Below, piece by piece: positions 8,642 to 16,737 of a stretch of DNA of 36,583 nucleotides. The translations under genes and the position numbers were made by a program. Each line of letters begins with the position of its first letter. Position 1 is the first letter of the stretch. Origin of the DNA: Bryobacteraceae bacterium (GTDB lineage: Bacteria; Acidobacteriota; Terriglobia; Bryobacterales; Bryobacteraceae); contig JANXAE010000017.1 in assembly GCA_025062235.1 (NCBI GenBank), positions 1 to 36,583 of the forward strand. The letters are read 5' to 3'. Under the pieces are notes generated by a model. The model saw only the letters and a program-made list of their open reading frames with translations. It was not told the origin of the DNA and did no database searches.

Positions 8642-10189
8642 GTGCCCGTCCCCGCTTCAAGGAGGTCCACTGCCGCTGCCCCGCAGTCGCAGAGCCTCGC
8701 GGCCTGCCTGGCCGAGATCCGCCAGCGACCGGATTTCCCTGCCTTCGCCGAGCAGATCTCGCGCATCATGCGAGCGCTCGAGGACGAAGAGACTTCGCTT
8801 CGGCGGCTGACTGCGCTGATCCTGAGGGACTACAGTCTCACCCTGAAGATCCTCCGCACAGCGAACTCGGCGCACTACAACCGATCGGGCAAACCCATCC
8901 TCAGCGTCTCGCACGCGGTGGCGCTACTCGGTACGGAGGCAATCCGTCACTTGGCCGGGGGCCTGCTCCTGTTCGAGCACTTCCACAAACAATCGCCTGG
9001 CCTCAAGCAGTTGATGCTATTGGCCCTGCTGACCGCGGCGCAGGCGCGCGAACTGGCTGCCCGCGTGGGTTACCCGCGCCGCGAGGAAGCCTATATCTGC
9101 GGGATGCTCCACAATCTCGGCGAGATCCTCACCGCCTGCTATCTGCCAGCCCGTTACGCCTCGATCCTTCTGCTCATGCGAGAACGCCGGCTCAGCGAGT
9201 CCGAGGCGGTCCTGAGGGTTCTCGGCTTCACGTACGCGGAGCTGGCGCAGGCGGTCTCCCGCGAATGGAACTTGCCCGAGCGGGTGATTGAAACCTTGCA
9301 ACCCTCCGGGAACTTGCGTGTGCCGGGCGCCGGTACCCAATTGGCAACGATCACCTGGTTCAGCTACGCCCTCACCCAAGCCGTGCACCGGAGCGAGCCG
9401 GAGACAGGACGCGCGCGGCTGCGACGGCTGACGGCGGAGTACGGCGCACGCCTGGGCCTCGGCGCCGAGGACATTCGCGGCATCGTCGAAGCCGGGCTGA
9501 TGGAAACCAGAGAGACGTTTTCGCTGTTGCGCGTGCCTCTGGATGAGCTTCGGCTGCAAAAGCAGACCGAAGCTGTGCTGGAAAACCTTGGTAAGTTGCC
9601 GGAGACGCCATGGGGCCTTCCCGGCTTTCCGGCCTGCGGCCAGTCTGCGCTCGAAGAGCTCGGGCGCGAGATCGAGTGGGTCTTGGGTGGCGCCGACGGG
9701 GTGGACTTGAACAAGGTGCTGCTGATGATCCTAGAGGCGATGTACCGCAGCGAGGCCTTCGACCGGGTCCTGTTTTGCCTGCTCGACCCCGAGACCGAAA
9801 CGCTCTACGGCCGTTTGGGCCTCGGCGAAGGGGCTGACGCGCTGCGGGCAAGGTTCCGCTTGGCGATCCTCGGAGCCGCCGGCCCACTGGCAGCCGCCCT
9901 GCTGAACCGCCGGAGCCTGATCCTGTCGGCCGAGACGGCTTCGGCCGAGGAGGCGCAGATCCTACGACGACACGGCGTGGCTTGCCTGGCCCTCTTCCCT
10001 ATCGTCGTGGACGAGGTGCTGGTCGGTTGCCTCTATGGCGAGCGCAGCGGTCCGGGCCGCGATCCCGACACGAAGACCTTCGAACTGCTCTCCCGGTTGA
10101 GACACCTCGCCGGCCGAGCCATCGCCCTGAGCCGGCAGGAGTCCAGGGACCGCTTCCGGGCGTGCCCTGAGAACTCCGTGCGCATCTAA
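8642..10189 (+). CDS. HDOD-GAF signalling protein
   Basis: A 515-residue cytoplasmic signalling protein. An HDOD domain covers about 20-225 (PDFPAFAEQISRIMRALEDE, LRDYSLTLKILRTANSAHYN, SVSHAVALLGTEAIRHLAGG, YICGMLHNLGEI). HDOD is an HD-related fold usually lacking intact phosphodiesterase metal ligands. A GAF-like domain follows at about 340-490 (LNKVLLMILEAMYRSEAFDRV, VACLALFPIVVDEVLVGCLYGER). Such proteins occur in chemosensory, surface-motility and cyclic-dinucleotide circuits; the partner here is unknown. I chose GTG 8642 because AGGAGGG ends 8 nt before it; in-frame ATGs at 8606 and 8618 lack a ribosome-binding site. It is divergent from the receptor gene and not clearly linked to the efflux genes downstream, from which a 123-bp gap with a hairpin separates it. 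Confidence 0.87.
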   Translation: MPVPASRRSTAAAPQSQSLAACLAEIRQRPDFPAFAEQISRIMRALEDEETSLRRLTALILRDYSLTLKILRTANSAHYNRSGKPILSVSHAVALLGTEAIRHLAGGLLLFEHFHKQSPGLKQLMLLALLTAAQARELAARVGYPRREEAYICGMLHNLGEILTACYLPARYASILLLMRERRLSESEAVLRVLGFTYAELAQAVSREWNLPERVIETLQPSGNLRVPGAGTQLATITWFSYALTQAVHRSEPETGRARLRRLTAEYGARLGLGAEDIRGIVEAGLMETRETFSLLRVPLDELRLQKQTEAVLENLGKLPETPWGLPGFPACGQSALEELGREIEWVLGGADGVDLNKVLLMILEAMYRSEAFDRVLFCLLDPETETLYGRLGLGEGADALRARFRLAILGAAGPLAAALLNRRSLILSAETASAEEAQILRRHGVACLALFPIVVDEVLVGCLYGERSGPGRDPDTKTFELLSRLRHLAGRAIALSRQESRDRFRACPENSVRI

Positions 10190-10209
10190 TTCCGTAAGCC
10201 GAATGAGGT

Positions 10210-10233
10210 CCCGCCCCGAATAACCTCGGCGGG
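10210..10233 (+). terminator. GC-rich hairpin after the HDOD gene
   Basis: CCCGCC-CC-GA and TCGGCGGG can pair as an 8-bp stem with a 2-nt bulge and the loop ATAACC. It starts 20 nt after the HDOD stop and lies before the adaptor operon. No U-run follows, so this may be a weak or factor-dependent terminator. Confidence 0.3.
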
Positions 10234-10312
10234 GGTAAGATCGTCATTTCATTTCGGGCGGATGGAGCCGGGCGGGACAGCCGGGCTGTATCCTTCGGGT
10301 GGGCAAGGCAGC

Positions 10313-12001
10313 ATGACGACGCATTCGAGGCAGACTGAATCCGGCGCGCGCAAGCGCTGGTGGCGGGTTCTGTTGGGAGCGAGCGTCCTTGTGGCGGCGG
10401 CCGTGATCGCAATCCGGTGGAGCTGGCGAATCGCATCGGCCCCGGCTCCCCAGCCGCGGGCAGCGGCGCCAGTCCGCACGGCCAAGGTCCAGAAAGGCCG
10501 CGTCGAGGAGACCATCCGGCTGACGGGGGTGACAGCAGCCGAGAGATACGCCGGGCTGCTGGCTCCCCAGTTGCGGGGAAGCCGGGGCGGTGGCGGTTTG
10601 AACGTGAGCATCGCCTCGCGAACTTCGCGTACCTACTCGATTTCCGGCACTTTCGCCAGTACGACGAGCTCCAGCGGCTCTTCGGGCTCCACGAGCTCCG
10701 GCAGCTCGACTTCCACAGCCTCCCGCGCGAGCACGAGCGCCACTAGCACCGCCTCCACGAGCGGCGAGGGAACGGGCGGCAGTGAGTTGGGCGGAGGAGG
10801 AGGAGGCCGCGAGTCCGGTTCTCTGGCCCGCTCGGTGGGCGGCATGACGATGGCCCGCATCGGTGGCGGGGGCGGAGGCGGTGGTGGGGGCGGCGGCGGC
10901 CGCGGTGGCGGAGGAGGAGGCGGCGGAGGGCCGGGCGCCTTCGTGCTGGGCCTGACGCGCGGGGGCAGCGATTTCACGCTGACGCTCGAAAAAGTCGTCC
11001 CCCCGGGGACTTTCGTCAGGAAGGGCCAGATCGTGGCGGAGTTCGATCGTCAGTACATGCTCACCCGGGTGGACGATTACCGCGCCACGATGGACCAGGT
11101 CGAAGCCGGCATGCGCATACTGGAGGCGGATCTCGAGGTCGAGCGGAAGGCGCATCAGCAATCCATTGACTCGGCCAAAGCGGATCTGGAGAAGGCGCAG
11201 ATTGACCTGAAGACGGTGCCTGTGCAATCCGCCATCATGACCGAGCGATTGCGGCTGATCGCCGAGCACGCCGAAGCTCGCTACAAGCAGCTCCTCAAGG
11301 AGGTGAGCCTCAAGGAGGTCACGTACGCGGCCGACCGCCGGATCGCAGAGCTGCAGCGCGAGCAAGCGCGCAACGAGCTGCGGCGCGCGGAAACCAACGC
11401 GGATCGGCTCCTGATCCGCGCGCCGATTGACGGGGTCGTCGTGATGGAGAGCATCTTCCGCAGCGGGGAGATGGCGCGGATTCAGGCCGGGGACCAGTTG
11501 GCCCCGGGGATGCTTTTCATGCGCATCGTGGATCTGAGCTCGATGCTGGTGCAGGCGCGGGCCAACCAGGTGGATGTGGAACGGATCCGGATCGGCGCGC
11601 GCGCGCGGGTGCGCTTCGACGCGTATCCCGAGCTCGAGCTGCCGGCCCGCGTGCACGCGATCGCGCCGATGCCGGCTTCCGGGGGCTTCCGCGCGGCCTA
11701 CGTCAAGGAGGTGCCGGTGGTCCTGAAGCTCGAGAAGATGGATCCCCGCGTGGTCCCGGATCTCTCCGTCAGCGCGGATGTGGTGCTGGACAGCGAGGAC
11801 GACGCCGTGCTGGCACCGCTGGCCGGCATCTTTCGTGATTCATCCGGTGGGCCAGCTTATGTTTACGTTCAAGGACCCGGCGGCTGGGAGCGCCGTCCGG
11901 TCGAGCTGGGTGTGAGGAATCATCTGGTGGCGGCCGTGCGTTCGGGCTTGCGCCCGGGCGAAGTGATCGCGCTCGAACGGCCGTCCGCAGGGAGACAGTG
12001 A
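10313..12001 (+). CDS. Periplasmic adaptor (HlyD/MacA type) 1, with Ser/Thr and polyglycine insertion
   Basis: A 562-residue membrane-fusion protein, first gene of a three-adaptor export operon. It has an N-terminal membrane anchor (WWRVLLGASVLVAAAVIAI, about 16-36); a split lipoyl/barrel-sandwich domain (VRTAKVQKGRVEETIRLTG ... VPPGTFVRKGQIVAEFD); an alpha-hairpin at about 240-365; the returning lipoyl half (LLIRAPIDGVVVMESIFRSG); then beta-barrel and membrane-proximal domains ending in the typical LRPGEVIALE. The odd part is a low-complexity insertion of roughly 120 residues inside the lipoyl domain: a Ser/Thr-rich stretch (about 97-150) and a glycine run (about 184-206). The related fourth adaptor at 35056-36396 lacks it. 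I start at ATG 10313, just before the anchor; ATG 10262 in the same frame is possible but lacks a good ribosome-binding site. Confidence 0.85.
   Translation: MTTHSRQTESGARKRWWRVLLGASVLVAAAVIAIRWSWRIASAPAPQPRAAAPVRTAKVQKGRVEETIRLTGVTAAERYAGLLAPQLRGSRGGGGLNVSIASRTSRTYSISGTFASTTSSSGSSGSTSSGSSTSTASRASTSATSTASTSGEGTGGSELGGGGGGRESGSLARSVGGMTMARIGGGGGGGGGGGGGRGGGGGGGGGPGAFVLGLTRGGSDFTLTLEKVVPPGTFVRKGQIVAEFDRQYMLTRVDDYRATMDQVEAGMRILEADLEVERKAHQQSIDSAKADLEKAQIDLKTVPVQSAIMTERLRLIAEHAEARYKQLLKEVSLKEVTYAADRRIAELQREQARNELRRAETNADRLLIRAPIDGVVVMESIFRSGEMARIQAGDQLAPGMLFMRIVDLSSMLVQARANQVDVERIRIGARARVRFDAYPELELPARVHAIAPMPASGGFRAAYVKEVPVVLKLEKMDPRVVPDLSVSADVVLDSEDDAVLAPLAGIFRDSSGGPAYVYVQGPGGWERRPVELGVRNHLVAAVRSGLRPGEVIALERPSAGRQ
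10862..10930 (+). repeat. Polyglycine-coding GGN repeat
   Basis: A simple-sequence stretch of GGN codons encoding thirteen glycines, one arginine and nine glycines within adaptor 1. Codons are mixed (GGC, GGT, GGA, GGG), so the run is kept at protein level and is not one expanded triplet. The reverse strand reads as polyproline, which is a shadow. Confidence 0.85.
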
Positions 12002-12004
12002 GCT

Positions 12005-13318
12005 GTGGCGTCGAAGGATTTGAAACCCAAAACCAGGCTGGGAAGCAAGCCTTCCGGCTCTCGCCGCAACAAAATCATCGGCTGGAGCGCGGCGCTGTTG
12101 TTGCTGGGAGGAGGCGGATACGCCGCCTATTACTACACGGGCGTGACCGAAGTCGTGATCCCCACGGCGCGTGTCCGACGCGGCGACTTCCTGATCAGCG
12201 TGCGGGCCCGCGGGGAGATCCGCAGCACGCGTTCGGTCGTGCTGAGCGCGCCGCAGGTGCCCGACCCGCGCATCGTCCGCCTGGCCGAATCCGGCAAGCC
12301 CGTCAAGAAGGGCGACGTGGTCATCGAGTTCGACACCGCCCAGCAGGAGCAGTACTACCTGGAACGGGCCACCAGCGTGCGCACCGCGGACAGCCAGATC
12401 GTGCAGACGCAGGCCTCGCACCGCATCATTGACGAGCAGGACGCCATGAACCTGATGCAGGCCGAGTACGATCTGGAGCGGGCCAAGCTCGAGGCCAGCA
12501 AGGCGGAGATTCTCTCGGAGATCGAGGGTGCGAAGAACTGGATCAACGTCGGCATTTCCGAGGGCAACCTCAGTCAGGTCAAAACCGTCATCAAGTCCCA
12601 CAAGGTCACGCAGCAGGCCGACATCGAGCGGCTCCAGCAGAGCAAGAACAAGGCGGTGCGCGACATGGAGCGGGCCAAGAGCTATCTGAGCATGATGGTG
12701 ATCCGCGCGCCGATTGATGGCATTGTCAACATCCTGCCCAACTTCCGTGCGGGCGGTTCCTTCGGCTCCATGCCGCCTCCCTTCAAGGAGGGAGACCGCG
12801 CTTGGACGGGCGCGCCAATCGCTGAGATCCCCGACCTCTCGAGCATGCGCGTGGAAATGAAACTGGAGGAGGTGGACCGCGGCCGGATCAAGTTGGGTCA
12901 GCAGGTGCGGGTGCGCGTGGACGCGGTCGCCGACAAGGAATTCCAGGCCGAGCTGGACTGGATCAGCCCCATCGCGGCACTGACTTTCCGTGGCCCGGGC
13001 ATGTCGGAGAAGAACTTTCCGGCCTACGCCACCTTGAAGAACCTCGATCCCAGGCTGCGACCCGGCATGAGCGCCACGGCCGAGATCATCATCGAAAGCC
13101 ACCCCAACGTCTTGCTCATCCCGGCCCGCGCCAGCTTCCTGCACCAGGGCAAGCCGGCCGTCTGGGTGCAGCGCGGACAGCAGTTCCAGATCCGCCAGAT
13201 CGAGGTCGGCCTGCGCAACGAGAACGATATCGTGGTCGTCAGGGGCTTGCGCGAGGGCGAGGTCGTCGCACTCGAGAATCCGATGGAGGCGGCGCGTCGC
13301 GCCAGAAAGAAACTGTGA
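12005..13318 (+). CDS. Periplasmic adaptor (HlyD/MacA type) 2
   Basis: A 437-residue membrane-fusion protein. It has a basic N-terminus, one membrane anchor (IIGWSAALLLLGGGGYAAYYY, about 23-43), first lipoyl half (VRRGDFLISVRARGEIRST ... VKKGDVVIEFD), a charged alpha-hairpin at about 115-235, second lipoyl half (VIRAPIDGIVNILPNFRAGG), a beta-barrel (MRVEMKLEEVDRGRIKLGQQ) and a C-terminal membrane-proximal domain (LREGEVVALENP). The start is GTG 12005, three bases after the stop of adaptor 1, with AGGGAG about 10 nt upstream, so the two are translationally linked. It is clearly diverged from adaptors 1 and 3: it lacks both of their insertions and has its own Met/Pro-rich loop (GSFGSMPPPFKEGDRAW). 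It presumably works with the downstream permease and TolC protein; how three adaptors share one permease is unknown. Confidence 0.87.
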   Translation: MASKDLKPKTRLGSKPSGSRRNKIIGWSAALLLLGGGGYAAYYYTGVTEVVIPTARVRRGDFLISVRARGEIRSTRSVVLSAPQVPDPRIVRLAESGKPVKKGDVVIEFDTAQQEQYYLERATSVRTADSQIVQTQASHRIIDEQDAMNLMQAEYDLERAKLEASKAEILSEIEGAKNWINVGISEGNLSQVKTVIKSHKVTQQADIERLQQSKNKAVRDMERAKSYLSMMVIRAPIDGIVNILPNFRAGGSFGSMPPPFKEGDRAWTGAPIAEIPDLSSMRVEMKLEEVDRGRIKLGQQVRVRVDAVADKEFQAELDWISPIAALTFRGPGMSEKNFPAYATLKNLDPRLRPGMSATAEIIIESHPNVLLIPARASFLHQGKPAVWVQRGQQFQIRQIEVGLRNENDIVVVRGLREGEVVALENPMEAARRARKKL

Positions 13319-13370
13319 AGCGGGCGTCAGCGGGGGCTGCACCGCGAGGGACGCTCGGACAGGTTCACGC

Positions 13371-15443
13371 ATGAGGAAGATTCTGTTTCGACTGATGCTG
13401 GCCGGCGTGGTGGCCGGCTCTGCTTACGGCGTCTGGCGGCTCTTCCGGCAGATGCCGGAGCGCCAGGTGCAGGTGCCCACCGCCGTGGTGCGCAAAGGCG
13501 ACGTGGTCATCCGCACGTTCGCCCGCGGCGAACTGCGGGCGGTGCGGCAAGCCACCCTGGTCGCTCCCAATCTCTTCGGAACGGTCCAGATCACGCGTCT
13601 GGCCCCGCTGGGCGCGTTCGCCAAAGAGAAGGACCTGATCGTGGAGTTCGACGACTCGGAGGTTCGCTCCCGGCTGGAGGAGCGCGAGCTCGAACTCCAG
13701 CAGATCGAGGAGCAGATCAAGAAGGCTCAGGCCGAGCTGGCGATCCGCAACAACCAGGATCAGGTGGACCTGCTCAGAGCGCGTTACTCGGTGCGCCTGG
13801 CCGAACTGGAGGTGCGGCGCGCGGAACTGAAGTCGGCCATTGACGCCAAGAAGGACCTGCTCACGCTGGAGGAGGCCCGTCGGCGGCTCAAACAACTGGA
13901 GAGCGACATCAAGTCGCGCCTCGAACAGGCCGAAGCCGAGATCGCAGTGCTGCGCGAGCGGCGCAACCGCGCCCTGCTCGAAGTCCGTCGGGAGCGCCAG
14001 CGCCTGATGCAGGTCAAGCTGCTGGCCCCCATAAGCGGGCTGGTGGCCATCCGGCAGAGCCGCCCGATGGGCATGTACTTCCCCGGCATGCAGCTTCCCG
14101 ATTACCGCGAAGGGGACCAGGTTTTCCCCGGGACCCCGGTGGCCGACGTGCTCGATCTCTCCGAGATGGAACTGGTGGCGAAGGTCAACGAGATTGACCG
14201 CGCCAACCTGCACGAGGGTCAGGAAGCGGTCATCCGCCTGGACGCCATCCCGGACAAAGTCTTCCACGGCCGGATCAAGTCCATGAGCGGTACCGCCAGC
14301 GCGAACGTCTGGGCGGGCGACCCCACCAAACGCTTCGATGTGGTGTTTTCGGTGGACATGAAGGAGCTGTTGAGCGGCTTGGGAGCCAAGCCCGAACAGA
14401 TCCGGATGATCCTCGAGACCGCCGAACGCAACCGCTCGAAGCCGGTTGCGGCGGCCTCGCCTCCGCCCGCCTTCGCCATGCTGGAGGGGCAGGTTCCGGG
14501 AGGCGGTGCCGGACCCGGAATGCCGGTCCTGTTCGGGGGGCCGCCGGCGTCCATGGCCTCAGGCGCTCCGCAGCCGGGCCAAGGGCAGGCCGAGCCTTCC
14601 CAGCGACGCGGTTTCATGATGATGGGCGGCATGATGGGTGGGGGCCAGTTCTCGCCCGAGGACGCACAGAAGATGAAGGCCCTGCTGGAGAAAGAACTTG
14701 GCGGTCGCTCGATGCGGGACCTGAGCCCGGAGGAGCGGCAGAAGATCTTCGAGAAGATCCGCTCGGCGATGGGTGGAGCGCTGGCGGGCGGGGGCGCTAC
14801 CCTCTCGCCGGAGGATCAGAAGAAGTTCCGGGCCTTGCTGGACAAGGAGCTCGGCGGCCGCAAGCTCGAGGAACTCCAACCCGAAGAGCGGCGCAAGATC
14901 ATGGAGAAAGTTCGCCAAGCGATGGGGCTGCCGGCGGGCGAGCGCCGGCCGAGGGAAGGCCCGGAGGCGGGCGGTGGCCCGCGGGGCGAGCGGGGCGGCG
15001 TACCCGGATTCCCGGATTTGCCCGCAGGCTTCGGCTTGGGCTCATCGCAACAGTTCAGCGAAAAGGATCTCGAGAGCGCCAAGCTGCCGCCTCCGCCCGA
15101 GGAGAACAGCCAGCTCGAGGTGCTGCTGCGGCCGGGCCTGCTGGCGGACGTCGAGATCATCGTGGAGAAGATCCCCAACGCGATCTACGTTCCGGTGCAG
15201 GCCGTCTTCGAGAAGGACGGCAGGCCGGTGGTTTACGTCCGGCGCGAGAATACGTTCGAGCCGCGCTTCATCAAGCCGCTCAAGCGCAGCGAATCCGTGA
15301 TGGTGATCGCCGAGGGCGTGCAGCCGGGCGAAGTGGTGGCGCTGTCGGATCCCACGGCGCGAGCGGCCGAAGGCAAGCAACAGGAGAAGAAAGGCGCCAA
15401 GTCGGGCGCGTTGCCGGTCGGCGGCGCCGGAGGAGGGCTGTAG
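13371..15443 (+). CDS. Periplasmic adaptor (HlyD/MacA type) 3, with duplicated 43-residue repeat
   Basis: A 690-residue membrane-fusion protein, much longer than the usual 350-450. N-terminal anchor (ILFRLMLAGVVAGSAYGVW), first lipoyl half (VVRKGDVVIRTFARGELRA ... FAKEKDLIVEFDD), long alpha-hairpin at about 100-220, second lipoyl half (LLAPISGLVAIRQSRPMGMYF), and beta-barrel (MELVAKVNEIDRANLHEGQ). About 250 extra residues then interrupt the barrel/membrane-proximal part: a Met/Gly/Pro-rich linker, two charged helical repeats (427-469 and 478-520), and another Gly/Arg-rich linker. After that the domain resumes with LLRPGLLADVEIIVEKIPNAI and ends VQPGEVVALSDP. The start at ATG 13371 is the only one before the anchor. 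The gap to adaptor 2 is 52 bp, and the permease starts 3 bp after this stop. Confidence 0.86.
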   Translation: MRKILFRLMLAGVVAGSAYGVWRLFRQMPERQVQVPTAVVRKGDVVIRTFARGELRAVRQATLVAPNLFGTVQITRLAPLGAFAKEKDLIVEFDDSEVRSRLEERELELQQIEEQIKKAQAELAIRNNQDQVDLLRARYSVRLAELEVRRAELKSAIDAKKDLLTLEEARRRLKQLESDIKSRLEQAEAEIAVLRERRNRALLEVRRERQRLMQVKLLAPISGLVAIRQSRPMGMYFPGMQLPDYREGDQVFPGTPVADVLDLSEMELVAKVNEIDRANLHEGQEAVIRLDAIPDKVFHGRIKSMSGTASANVWAGDPTKRFDVVFSVDMKELLSGLGAKPEQIRMILETAERNRSKPVAAASPPPAFAMLEGQVPGGGAGPGMPVLFGGPPASMASGAPQPGQGQAEPSQRRGFMMMGGMMGGGQFSPEDAQKMKALLEKELGGRSMRDLSPEERQKIFEKIRSAMGGALAGGGATLSPEDQKKFRALLDKELGGRKLEELQPEERRKIMEKVRQAMGLPAGERRPREGPEAGGGPRGERGGVPGFPDLPAGFGLGSSQQFSEKDLESAKLPPPPEENSQLEVLLRPGLLADVEIIVEKIPNAIYVPVQAVFEKDGRPVVYVRRENTFEPRFIKPLKRSESVMVIAEGVQPGEVVALSDPTARAAEGKQQEKKGAKSGALPVGGAGGGL
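14649..14930 (+). repeat. Two tandem 43-codon repeats within adaptor 3
   Basis: Copy 1 is 14649-14777 and copy 2 is 14802-14930, separated by eight codons. Each encodes 43 residues and they align without gaps, 27 of 43 identical by my count. Conserved pieces are SPED, ALL-KELGGR, L-PEER-KI and AMG. The DNA has diverged more than the protein, so the duplication is old and kept under selection. Predicted as a charged helical pair. Confidence 0.85.
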
Positions 15444-15446
15444 GCG

Positions 15447-16703
15447 ATGTCGGTGCTGGCCGCATACCTTCCCGATCTCTACATGGGGCTTTCCAGCCTC
15501 ATGGTGCACAAGCTGCGCACCCTGCTGACCATGCTGGGCATGATCTTCGGCGTGGGCGCCGTGGTGGCGATGCTTTCCATCACCGCCGGCGCGCAGCAGG
15601 AGATGATGAGTTACATTGACCTGCTCGGCGTCAACAACATCATCATCGAAGCCAAGGAGGCGGTGGATCGCAACGAGCTGCAAGCCAGGCGCGCCATCTC
15701 GCCCGGGCTGACGTTCCGCGACTACCGCGCCATTCTGGAAAACGTGCAAGGACTGGAGGCCGCCACCCCGCGCAAGCGCTTCAAGCCCATGCGCGTGCTT
15801 CCCAAGACCAGCCAAGAGATGCCTCTGCTGATCGGCGTGCTCCCCAACTACGAGCAGATCGGCAACCTGAAGATCGTCTCCGGACGCTTCTTCACCGAGG
15901 AGGAGAACCTGCGCTCCGCGCCGGTATGCGTGCTGGGGGAGTCGGCCAAGGTCAACCTGCTGGGCTACGACGATGCTGTCGGCAAGTACATCAAGATCAA
16001 CGACGTCTGGTTGCAGGTGATCGGCGTGCTTTCGCAGCAGGCCGTCGCCGACGCCGAGGTGGAGGGTCTGGAGGTAGTCAACCGCAACAACCTGGTGATC
16101 GCGCCGCTGAACACCGTGATGCGGCGCTTCGAGGACAGCAACAGCTACCTGAAGGACGAGATTGACGGTATCTACATCAAGGTCGCGCCGGGCGTGGACT
16201 CGATCGAGACGGCCAACGTCGTGCGCGCCATCCTGACCGCCACGCACAAGGACGCAGGCGATTTCACCGTGGTCGTCCCCGCCCACCTGCTCGAGCAACG
16301 CCGCCGGACGCAGTTCATCTTCAACGTGGTCATGATCTGCATCGCGGGAATCTCGCTGCTGGTGGGAGGCATCGGCATCATGAACATCATGCTGGCCACC
16401 GTGCTCGAGCGTACGCGCGAGATCGGCATCCGCCGCGCCATCGGCGCCAAACAGAGTGATATCATTCGCCAGTTCCTTACCGAGGCGGTCTTGATTTCGA
16501 TCGTGGGGGGGCTGATCGGAATCGGCTTCGGTTTCACCCTTTCCAGGGTGATCGCGGCTGCCGCGGGCTGGTCCACCGTAGTGACCTTCGTTTCCATCGC
16601 CGTGGCCTTTGGCGTTTCGGTCGCCATCGGCCTGCTCTTCGGAATCTACCCCGCGGTGCAGGCCGCCAAGCTGGATCCCATCGAGGCGATCCGTTATGAA
16701 TGA
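15447..16703 (+). CDS. MacB/FtsX-type ABC permease without ATPase domain
   Basis: A 418-residue permease. One membrane helix near the N-terminus (KLRTLLTMLGMIFGVGAVVAML, about 22-43), a MacB-type periplasmic core domain (about 45-285), then three helices in the FtsX-like domain (about 290-405) with the signatures GIGIMNIMLATVLERTREIG and YPAVQAAKLDPIEAIRYE. This is the mechanotransmission architecture of MacB, but the N-terminal nucleotide-binding domain of MacB is absent and no separate ATPase gene occurs in the window. An ATPase must act in trans, or be encoded elsewhere. It starts 3 bp after adaptor 3 and ends 34 bp before the TolC-like gene. The substrate is unknown; MacAB-like systems export peptides, lipids, siderophores or macrolides. 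Confidence 0.92.
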   Translation: MSVLAAYLPDLYMGLSSLMVHKLRTLLTMLGMIFGVGAVVAMLSITAGAQQEMMSYIDLLGVNNIIIEAKEAVDRNELQARRAISPGLTFRDYRAILENVQGLEAATPRKRFKPMRVLPKTSQEMPLLIGVLPNYEQIGNLKIVSGRFFTEEENLRSAPVCVLGESAKVNLLGYDDAVGKYIKINDVWLQVIGVLSQQAVADAEVEGLEVVNRNNLVIAPLNTVMRRFEDSNSYLKDEIDGIYIKVAPGVDSIETANVVRAILTATHKDAGDFTVVVPAHLLEQRRRTQFIFNVVMICIAGISLLVGGIGIMNIMLATVLERTREIGIRRAIGAKQSDIIRQFLTEAVLISIVGGLIGIGFGFTLSRVIAAAAGWSTVVTFVSIAVAFGVSVAIGLLFGIYPAVQAAKLDPIEAIRYE

Positions 16704-16737
16704 GGAGCCGGGCGCTGCCCGGTCGCGGAGCAGTTCC

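Noticed and set aside
10633-10977. A minus-strand frame encoding polyproline runs
   Set aside because: It is the reverse complement of the polyglycine tract of adaptor 1, which lies in a recognised gene.
13371-15443. Direct DNA repeats in adaptor 3 considered as a CRISPR or satellite array
   Set aside because: Only two copies, in frame, diverged at DNA level and coding; best explained as protein domain duplication.
15447-16703. The permease as a truncated macB pseudogene
   Set aside because: The frame is intact with its own start 3 bp after the previous gene and all permease motifs; a natural ATPase-less permease is more likely than a recent truncation.
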